Assembly (NCBI GenBank): GCA_035048495.1
Contig: CM068548.1
Span: 11,707,464-11,771,463 of the forward strand
Reading direction: 5' to 3'
Origin: Euptelea pleiosperma
Lineage: Eukaryota; Streptophyta; Magnoliopsida; Ranunculales; Eupteleaceae
Length of the DNA stretch: 64,000 nt
Shown here: in pieces, positions 56,771 through 64,000 of the stretch
Layout of the letters: the number at the start of each line of letters is the position of its first letter
How positions within the stretch are numbered: the first letter of the stretch is position 1
Program-made: the position numbers and the translations under genes
The notes under the pieces: model-generated
The model's input: only the letters and a program-made list of their open reading frames with translations
What the model was told of the DNA's origin: nothing
Database searches by the model: none

Positions 56771-56974
56771 ATGAATACGGATGCTGATTGGGAGGCCTCA
56801 ATTGGTAGAGCTGGTTTGGGGTTTATTATTAGAAATAACTCTCCCTCTTTTATTTTGGCAGGAGCCCACCCTTCTCGAGCTAGCTTGCCAGAGGAAGCAG
56901 AAGTGAAGGTTATCCTAGTCAGTCTTCAAGCGGCGAGGGATGCGGAGGGTATCATTGAGTACCGTTTTGTCTAG
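56771..56974 (+). pseudogene. Retroelement RNase H domain fragment
   Basis: The reading NTDADWEASIGRAGLGFIIRN and EEAEVKVILVSLQAA matches the start of the RNase H-like (RVT_3) domain usually found at the C-terminus of plant LINE polyproteins: first Asp in NTDA, Glu in EEAE, G-x-GFIIRN. The rest of the domain, with the later acidic residues, is missing. It starts 8 bp after a hAT-like MITE. Confidence 0.6.
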
Positions 56975-57095
56975 AGAGGTGCTCGGGTGCTACTCAGTGT
57001 AGTAGGACGGTGTTTTGTGGTTTTGGTTTTTAGTTCATTTTTATATATGCCTTACAAAAATACAATTGGAATAATAAATTAAGAGGAATGCTAGC

Positions 57096-57200
57096 AAGGG
57101 GCCGTTATAACGGTATAACATACAGGAGGTGTTACCGTTTTTTCCATTATAACAGTCGTTATAACGGATTGTAACACACAGGACCAAAGACAGAAAATAT
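57096..57200. mobile_element. hAT-like MITE half
   Basis: GGGGCCGTTATAACGGTATAAC...GTTATAACGGATTGTAACAC is one end of the family and stops abruptly. A (CA)n(TA)n microsatellite is at about 57506-57543. Confidence 0.6.
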
Positions 57201-57506
57201 CGATGCTAAAATTCAAATGTTGCTAATTTCTTTTTTATATTAAAATTGTTTATCGGTTAATACAATAATCATTAAAAAGCCATTAAATAATAGCTTCATT
57301 TCCACATCCTTTTAAATAGATTACATTAATGAAATATATATACATTTATATTCATCATCTTTATAGGTTTATTCATATAAGAATGAAGTTCAAATTTCTC
57401 CAGATAATCTTGTTCCTACAAGTGTCAAATAATTTGCTTTCAGCTGCAGATAGTAACACAAGTTTACACCAGAAACGAGACGGCAAAATTTGCGGGCTTT
57501 ACACAT

Positions 57507-57545
<39 letters not shown>

Positions 57546-57655
57546 CTTATTAACACGCAAAGACTTTATTGCGTGTCTCACGCTAAAACCCCATATCCCA
57601 TGTATGCCCTTATATTTTTTCTTATTTTTTATTCACTTTATGTACTTTTTTTTTT

Positions 57656-58013
57656 GGGTCGAGCTCAAGGGACCCCTTTTTTTGGCCCCCATCTTGGCGT
57701 ACCCGCATAGAAGATGAATCAATGGCTGATTTTTGGTGGGGATGATAACCTCACCATATAGATCACCCCAACAAAAAATCAGCCCATTCTGAAATTTCTA
57801 ACCCCATCAAATGTGGTTTTAAAGTTACACGGTTAAAATTGACAGTCCATAATTCTTCAACTTCTAAACCAGTCTATGAATAACAGAATGATTTGAATTT
57901 TTGTGAGGATGATCTCCTCACCAAAATCAGCCATTGATTCATCTTCTATGTGGGTACACCAAGATGGGGGTCAAAAAAGGGGGTCAGAAATGGGGGTCCC
58001 TTGAGCTTGACCC
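57656..58013. mobile_element. Long-TIR MITE (family C)
   Basis: GGGTCGAGCTCAAGGGACCC on the left and the complement of GGGTCAAGCTCAAGGGACCC on the right. Pairing continues through CCCCCATCTTGG(C/T)GTACCC and AGATGAATCAATGGCTGATTTT, giving TIRs of about 80 bp. T runs lie on both sides. It sits inside a segment related to 3420-4200. Confidence 0.8.
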
Positions 58014-58309
58014 TTTTTTTTTGTAATCAAGACATTTCATTTTATTTACTTGACAGTGGAATTCTAGTCTTTTTGGTGCCAAATATCATGTCTTCAGGCT
58101 AATTGAATGTCAAAAAAGTAAAATAAATTATTATTCGTATTATGCCATCAAGTTCCTTAAAATTTGACAAAAATTGCTAATTTCAAATTTGGAAATGTTT
58201 TTAAGTTCGAAGGGTAATTTGGTCACTGAATACTTTCACATTTTAACTCAAGTGTACAAACAATTAGTGCACCTTGAGGTGACACTTATACTTTATGCTA
58301 AGAACAGTT

Positions 58310-58990
58310 GGATGATGAGTCTGTCATCAAAGTTGATGATGGATTCACAATGTGAGACACATGTCACCTTATCAAAGGCTATTGGCCACATGGGTGTTTG
58401 ATCCATCTCAAGATGGACTTATGTGACAAACATAAACCTGATTAGTGATTTCTAACCTTTGGATCATAATGATCAAAATCCACGGTTACAAATAAATCAT
58501 AAAAAGACTTTGTTATAAATTGTTGATCATGATGAATTTTGATATATAAGTCCAACTAGGGATGGGAAAAACATCCATACGGCCAGTGATCTCTAAGATT
58601 GTGCCACGTGGCTCATAATATGACATTATTAATAGTGTCAAAACTCTTGCTAATTATGATGAATTTTGGTAGGTAAGTTCTAGCATGGTTTAAAAAACAG
58701 AATATACGGATAGAAATTATTACGTACTATTAAAACGCTCAAAAAATAATGGCCGTTATTTTTGTTATAACACTGCGTGCTAAATAGTAATTCTAAAATT
58801 CTATAGTTGAAAATAAACCATGAAAAAAACTCTAATCCAATGGAAAGAAATTACTAATCAGGATGAATTTCCATACGTAGGTTCACTAGAGATGGGAAAA
58901 ACATCTATACGGTCAGTGGTCTCTAAATGTGTGCCACGTATAAGGTGTTGCCACGCGTAAACGTGGCATTCCCCTCATGTGTGTGTGTGT
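58310..58990. mobile_element. Two Mutator-like foldback MITEs, the second split by a hAT-like piece
   Basis: 58310-58650 runs from TGTCATCAAAGTTGATGATG to GTGTCAAAACTC with GCCACGTGGCTCATA at 58602. 58650-58960 is a second copy split at 58686-58775 by CATGGTTTAAAAAACAG...GGCCGTTATTTTTGTTATAAC. A GT microsatellite is at 58978-58993. Confidence 0.6.
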
Positions 58991-58999
58991 GTATATATA

Positions 59000-60055
59000 A
59001 TCTGTATGTCGGGCTTGGGTCGGGTTGAGTTGAAGCCTTGACCTGAGTCCAATAATTTGTTTCGATTTAATGTTGCTAATCCTTAGATTTATTGACTTTC
59101 TCATCAAATGTCAACCACTCCTCTTAACCACCCAAGTGACCCACCTCTTGGATGGGCCATTGCCCAACAATCATGTTGGCGTATGGCCAACCCCAGAAGT
59201 GGCAAAGGGGATCGACAGTCCAGATTGATCATGAAGCTGTCAATTACCCAAAAAAAAAATGAAGCTATCAGTTAATGTGCTCCCCACCCACAAACCAGTG
59301 TGGAGTTGAATGAAGTACTGAACTTCTACAGTATCACCTCAACTAATTAATCTGTGTGCTGTAATCGTTGCCATTCAATATCTCAGGTAACTATGCTTTT
59401 TCAAATCGATTTCTACTTTCTACCTTTTTCTGGTTTTTTTTTCCATTTCTAGAAAATGAAACTCTCAGAAAAAGGCTCTGCAGTCTAGGCAGCCTGATAT
59501 TTCTCCTAAATTCTCAAAGTTTTATAGGTAGGTGTTGTAGACTCCTAGGACCCAAAAAAGGGAGCTGTTTTCCTGGGCTGGTGGACTACCTCAACGAGTA
59601 CCAGTTTAGATTTTAGACCGACTTGTGAAGAGAGAGAGAGAGAGATGGGAGGGAGGTTGGCTTGTGTTGAAAGGAAAGACAGCCCAGAGAGATAGATAGA
59701 GAGGCAGAGAGGGACAGAGAAAACGGATTAATCATATGGTTTTCAAGTGAGTTGTCAAATGAGAAGATTTTTAGTGTTTTAAATTCTTTGACAAGAAAGA
59801 ACGATCACTTGTTTGTGAAGCAAGATCTTTCTACCAAGACAAGATGGAGAGAGAAAACCAAGAAAAAAAAATATTTGAAGGGGAGTAATAAATGGAGTTA
59901 TAAAGCTTGCTTTTGGAGGAAATTTTTTTTAGTCCTTTTCACAGTTCTTATATCACAACAACAATCATATAGGTCCCCTTGAAGTGTGAGTAATTCAAAG
60001 TTCAAAGTTTCAAGCCTCTCTCTCTCTCTCTCACAAAATCATCATCACCATCATC
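59000..60055. promoter_or_regulatory. Upstream region and probable leader of the EPFL gene
   Basis: No transposon end is recognised here, unlike most of the window. It contains GA tracts (59629-59644, 59690-59722) and a CT tract (60017-60032) shortly before the ATG, typical of plant leaders. I cannot fix a TATA box or start site. Confidence 0.4.
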
Positions 60056-60796
60056 ATGTGGGCTGTGGAGGAACAGAAGAAGAGAAGAATCTGGTCTGTT
60101 GCCATAGTTATTCTGCAACTAATGAGTTGGGTTTCTGCAACAAGCAGGCCTTTTGCACCACATGATGGTGCTCATCAACAAGGTTAGCTGCTGCTTTGCT
60201 CCATTTAAACTTTTTTTTGTTTTTTTTTCAGCAGACCAGTTTTACTTGGGAATTTTTTTTTTCTTTTTTTTTTATACTTAGCTCCCACCCCCATCATCAA
60301 TCTTTACAGTAAAAAGCTTCTTTTTAACTTTTCCTTTCAGTAAAATCCCCATGGTCCACCCAACTTTTTTACATGGAACCCTTCTTTTCTCTTTACAGTA
60401 GCTTTTCTACCACCTGTACTAACCTTCAAGGCTTGATCAAACACAGGCCATAGCCCACAGTCCTTACCAGCTGAATTGAACTCAAAACAGGTATTGATGT
60501 TGATTCTCTCTGTCTCTCTGTCTCTCAAATGGGCTTGCTTTAGTTTCTTGATTTGTTTGGTTTTGTTTCATTTGAAGGGTTTTAAAAGCATGGAAGCAGT
60601 GATGAATGAAGAAGCATATAATGGGCTGAGCACACTTGGGTCTAGGCCACCAAACTGTGAACACAAGTGTGGAGGATGCATTCCATGTGAAGCCATACAA
60701 GTACCTACAACCACTGACCATCTGGGTGTCCAATATGCAAACTATGAGCCAGAAGGATGGAAATGCAAATGTGGGGCTTCTTTCTTCAACCCATAA
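60056..60796 (+). CDS. EPFL: EPIDERMAL PATTERNING FACTOR-like (EPFL) secreted peptide precursor, 129 aa
   Basis: Three exons: 60056-60182, 60447-60490 and 60578-60796, GT-AG throughout, phases 1 and 0 matching. The N-terminus is MWAVEEQKKRRI followed by a hydrophobic run WSVAIVILQLMSWVSA, a signal peptide. A variable pro-region follows, then the mature C-terminal domain from about residue 77 (LGSRPPNCEHKCGGCIPCEA). Six cysteines at 84, 88, 91, 94, 120 and 122 have the EPF/EPFL spacing C-x3-C-x2-C-x2-C and a C-x-C near the end. YANYEPEGWKCKCG and terminal FFNP resemble the EPFL1-3 side of the family more than EPF1/EPF2 or stomagen. Known members are apoplastic ligands for ERECTA-family receptor kinases with TOO MANY MOUTHS or SERKs. 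The middle exon rests on splice signals and frame; the subgroup is uncertain. Confidence 0.93.
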
Positions 60797-61138
60797 CAGT
60801 GCAGAGAAATACAGACAGATAGAGCTTCCCACATTTCTATATGATCTTCTATTCTCTGTACAAAACCCATATTCATTTAGCCCTTTAGAGTGTACTCTCA
60901 TAGTAAAGGAAATTTTCTTTGGGACTGGGCCTTTAGCTTTTACTTCATATTTATAAACTTTGGAGAGTATCCCTACTTTTTTTTTCTCTCTTCTAGAGCT
61001 CTGTATGGTTGCCTTGATAAGTTTTCTAGAAATAATTTTTTGCATATAAATGCTATAAAACTTATTCTGTATCAACACTTCTGATTTCTTCCATTGGTTG
61101 TCCTGATAAATTTTCTAGAAATGATTTTTGCTTATAAG
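60797..61138. other. 3' flank of the EPFL gene
   Basis: Probable 3'UTR and terminator region, A/T-rich, without a further gene. A short phrase TAAATTTTCTAGAAATGATTTTTGC at 61106 repeats TAAGTTTTCTAGAAATAATTTTTTGC at 61018. Confidence 0.4.
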
Positions 61139-61402
61139 GCCCTGCTTGGTATCCTATACTATCTGTAGTTTGCCGGAAAATGTTTGTAGGCAAATATTTG
61201 ATAATCAAATGTTTGCAATGACAAACGTTTGTTGGGAAAATATTGTATGGTTGGGGAGGGGAGAGCTGTTGGGGGAGATTAGGGGGATGAGAGTCGTTTG
61301 TCAATTGTTTTCAATCATTTTCTGCAAACATTAGACCACTTTTTGGCAGAAAAAAATTGGGTCTAATGCAAATATTTGTAGTGCTACCAAGCAAAGCCGA
61401 AA
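61139..61402. mobile_element. Tourist/Harbinger-like MITE
   Basis: The left end GGCCCTGCTTGGTATCCTA pairs with the right end GTGCTACCAAGCAAAGCC. Inverted AAATATTTG / CAAATATTT and ATGTTTGCA / TGCAAACAT words lie inside. The left flank is TAA and the right flank GAA, so the 3-bp duplication is imperfect. Confidence 0.55.
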
Positions 61403-62432
61403 TGTCATTTTGTCTGTAACAACACTTTCTGACATACAAATCCTTTTTCTGTAAAACTTTTTGTTGATAACTCTGAACAAGCAAATGGGTGGTACGAACC
61501 ATAAGATTAAGATAGATCAGATGGTCAACTCTTGAGACACAGGTCCCATACATGTCACCAATCTGAACTCTCCAAGTGATAAGCCATCACCTGATATTTG
61601 CGCTGATCGGAAAATTTTAACCATCTATTCTGGCATTAGATCTACTCTGCATTTACAAAGAGACTTTGCTTACATACCTAAACCAGCTCAAATGCAGAAA
61701 TCAAAAATCATGTTCTGATAATTTCCAGTTTCCATAGTTCCGTTCATTTGGATTTCCTAAACAATCTTATTAGGGTTGCGGGGTGGCAAATGTAGTTTTG
61801 TGATAAATCGCCCTAGCAATTGCAAAGGCCAAAATAGAGCCTCCAAGGGAGCAGAATGATCCGAATTGCAGATGTTCATGATTTTCAATTTCTTGATTTG
61901 GGTGACGACTTGTGGGCCACAGCCTAGGTTATGAAATGTTACGGAGAAATCGCAAGAAACAAATTTCAGCAGAGAAACATTTCCCGCAATAATTAGAGAC
62001 ATGGCAAAAAAAAACTTTGTTCACGTAATAATAAGTATAACAGTTAAGTATCAACCTGCCCACAGATACCAGAGTTTCTTACATAAAAGATCATCCTCAG
62101 TAACTTCAGTCAGCCCAGAAACAATTTTCAGTCCAAGCCAAGGTACTGAAATTTTGCGAGTCTCATTCCAAAGTTTCACTTTCACCAGCGTGCAACCAAT
62201 TCATGCAACCGATAAAACTTGTATAAATAAATGTAACTCCAACAACCAGGCAGAAGAACTTTCATGTAATAGTATCCTGCAAGCCATCTTGTACGCCAAC
62301 TTAGATCTCTGAAGGGAACGGTGGCCTGTCCCAGCAGTTTGGACCCATGTGGATATCACACCACGTATAGTAAGCGTCAAATTGTTCTTTATTTTGCAAA
62401 TGCGTAAATGTTACTTCTAGTAATTTTGCCTT
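61403..62432. other. Intergenic and probable 3'UTR of the carrier gene
   Basis: No gene or repeat family is recognised. The part next to 62433 should hold the 3'UTR and poly-A signal of the minus-strand carrier gene. Confidence 0.35.
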
Positions 62433-62534
62433 TCATGCAGTAGACACCGATTGAGATTTCTGCCGGGGTGGGACTCGTAGCCATGACTTCATCATGTCGT
62501 ATGCGGTGAAACCAATGGCCACTGAAGGAACAAT
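62433..62534 (-). CDS. Mitochondrial carrier family protein, last coding exon
   Basis: After an acceptor TTGTTGTAG (ending 62535) the minus strand reads 33 codons and a stop: IVPSVAIGFTAYDMMKSWL then RVPPRQKSQSVSTA. The phrase VPSVAIGFTAYDMMK is the sixth transmembrane helix and C-terminus of plant SLC25-type carriers, whose last repeat usually runs ...NxxKVVPSVAIxFxxYExxK. Such carriers exchange small metabolites across the inner mitochondrial membrane; the substrate cannot be told from this piece. The five other helices are not found in 62535-64000, so the upstream intron is at least 1.4 kb and the gene runs off the right edge. Confidence 0.78.
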   Translation of the reverse strand: MVPSVAIGFTAYDMMKSWLRVPPRQKSQSVSTA

Positions 62535-63159
62535 CTACAACAGAAGTTTTGAAGCTGTCAGTTGTCATTTACCTGAAGCATCTGAACAAATCAAGCATAT
62601 ATGGCGGCAACTTTTTCTTGTTATAGACTGCTATTCCATTCCAAAACATTTGGGAATGGGTTAGGCATCAAATTACTCAATGGAATTCTAGCAAAAGTGA
62701 AAAAAAAAATTATAGTTACAGAAGTGAAAAAAAGAGGACGCTAATCCTAGAAAAACAAAAGTGCAAACAAAATTCTGTAGAATTATAGTTACAGAAGTGA
62801 AAAAAAAGCTTTGGCAAGTATAAAGATAGGAAAGGTTCTAACCCAAATAAAATTTCAATAGAGGTCTAGAAGTGCATGGGATAAACTGGATTGTCCTATT
62901 TTATTTCGTTGTTCAACAAATTTTTGGAGACTGAAAATGCCAAGGAGGAGAAATAATGTGATACCCAGTTACAAGAATAAGGGAGTTGTACAAAATTGCA
63001 TCAACTAACATGAGATCAAATTTATGGGCCATGCTACAAAACTACGGCAGAAAAGACTAAGACAAGAAGCAATGATATCATAGAACCGATTTGGCTTAAT
63101 GTAAGGAAGATCAACTACCAAGACTAATTTCTCACTTATACAAATTTCAAAGAAAAGAG

Positions 63160-63515
63160 GAATAGCATATGCATGATTTTTATTGACTTCGAAAAATCAT
63201 ATGTTAAAGCCCCTAAGAGTTAATTTGTAGGGTTTTGAGGGAAAAAAAACTTCAAAGTAAATATATTGACATCGTTAATGACATGTATGTGGGAACGTTA
63301 ACTAATATTAGAACTAGAATAGTTGGTGGAGAGATAAGTGACCAATTTCATCATCAAGGTTCATTTATGAATAAGGAGGGACAGATTGAAGAGGATGTCA
63401 CCTACAGAACACGAGTTGGTTGGCTAAAGTGGAGTGTGCCATCAGAGTGTTATGTGACCGACATGTACTAATCAAACTAAAGGGACAAATTTACAAGACA
63501 CTAAAGTAGCATATT
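63160..63515 (+). mobile_element. LINE (RTE/BovB-like plant type) reverse transcriptase remnant with internal deletion, in the carrier intron
   Basis: The plus strand reads FIDFEKSYVKAPK-like sequence (63179-63220), then LQSKYIDIVNDMYVGTLTNIR and QFHHQGSF, which correspond to the EKAYD, DMYE and LHQGS parts of this RT class. It then jumps directly to KEGQIEEDVTYRTRVGWLKW, a motif that normally follows the catalytic FADD region by about 100 residues. The middle of the RT is therefore deleted, and stops are present. Confidence 0.68.
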
Positions 63516-64000
63516 TTCTAATATATATCATGATTCCCTTATCCTACAAATAAGTTGAAAATCCAATACATGCAGTAAGATACTTTAAAGAGTATTTTAT
63601 ACGAAATTTAGAATTTTTTCTTATACTTATCCAAAAAAAAAAGGAAATTTAGAATTTTTTTCCCAATTTTTCAATTCCCATGGAACTTCATTTTAGTTTT
63701 CTTCCTTTTCTCTAATTTCTTTTAGTGACTCTAAAACTTGCATTAAACCGGAGCTAACACCGACACAACCTGAGTTGGGATTGGGTTGAGTGATGAGTAG
63801 CTTTGATCAAGCTTGGGTTGAGCACTCAAGTTCAAGCTCAGGTTGAGTTAGGATTGGGTTGAGTTGTTTGAAGCTTAGATGGGCTTGGGTTGACGCCCAA
63901 TCTGATCCAACCAACCCGAGTTGCAGCCCTAAGTAATACCCCATTATGTCATATATTTTAATGATGTCCTAATAGAATGACCTTTATCCCATTATTTAAG
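63516..64000. other. Right-edge intron or intergenic DNA
   Basis: AT-rich, with short GGGTTGAG / CTTGGGTTG repeats (63775-63920) of the kind found in hAT-like MITE ends. No exon is recognised. Confidence 0.35.

Noticed and set aside
57329..57717. Open frames rich in Ile/Tyr/His around 57500
   Set aside because: They are translation of the (CA)n(TA)n microsatellite.
60482..61078. Minus-strand 198-codon frame over the EPFL gene
   Set aside because: Antisense of the EPFL exon and its 3' flank; the plus-strand gene has splice sites, signal peptide and six family cysteines.

Overview
This window is nuclear DNA of a flowering plant. It carries spliced genes of plant-only families (IQD, IQM, EPFL), a CC-NB-ARC-LRR resistance-gene cluster, plant-type LINEs, and many small transposable elements (MITEs). 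I cannot name the species; no family here fixes it beyond angiosperm.

Genes. (1) The 5' end of an IQ67-domain protein (IQD), minus strand, runs off the left edge (coding 718-1137). (2) A complete eight-exon IQM-type IQ-motif calmodulin-binding protein, minus strand, spans 9811-12441, with a probable 5'UTR intron 12491-13361. (3) Two CC-NB-ARC-LRR genes, minus strand, lie at 29344-32462 (one frameshift) and 38244-41388 (clear pseudogene). Shuffled relics of at least one more copy lie at 44420-46945. (4) A small two-exon gene of unknown function, plus strand, is at 48018-48877. (5) A complete three-exon EPFL secreted cysteine-rich peptide gene, plus strand, is at 60056-60796. (6) The last exon of a mitochondrial carrier gene, minus strand, is at 62433-62534; the rest lies to the right, so it converges with the EPFL gene.

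Layout. 1-1.8 kb holds the IQD 5' end and its MITE-containing promoter. 1.9-9.7 kb is MITEs, a (TA)n-bearing element, a short LINE tail and a three-copy repeat. 9.8-13.9 kb is the IQM gene. 13.9-26.5 kb is two diverged copies of one segment separated by a 4-unit tandem array of about 500 bp. 26.5-41.5 kb is a second tandem duplication (offset about 9 kb), each copy holding a decayed glycine-rich exon and one NLR. 41.5-47 kb holds MITEs, a third partial copy of the first segment, a miniature LTR element and NLR relics. 47.5-49.2 kb is the small gene with a MITE directly upstream. 50.8-52.7 kb is a LINE. 55-59 kb is MITE-rich. 60-62.5 kb holds the EPFL and carrier genes.

The most informative structure is the mobile DNA. 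At least four MITE families are present with readable ends and target duplications: hAT-like (8 bp), Mutator-like (9-10 bp, carrying inverted G-boxes), Tourist/Harbinger-like (3 bp), and a long-TIR family. Because the segments are duplicated inside the window, several insertions can be compared with their own empty sites. One pair of hAT-like MITEs has apparently recombined in one paralogue and deleted the DNA between them. A Mutator-like MITE appears to supply a TATA-like box to the IQD gene.
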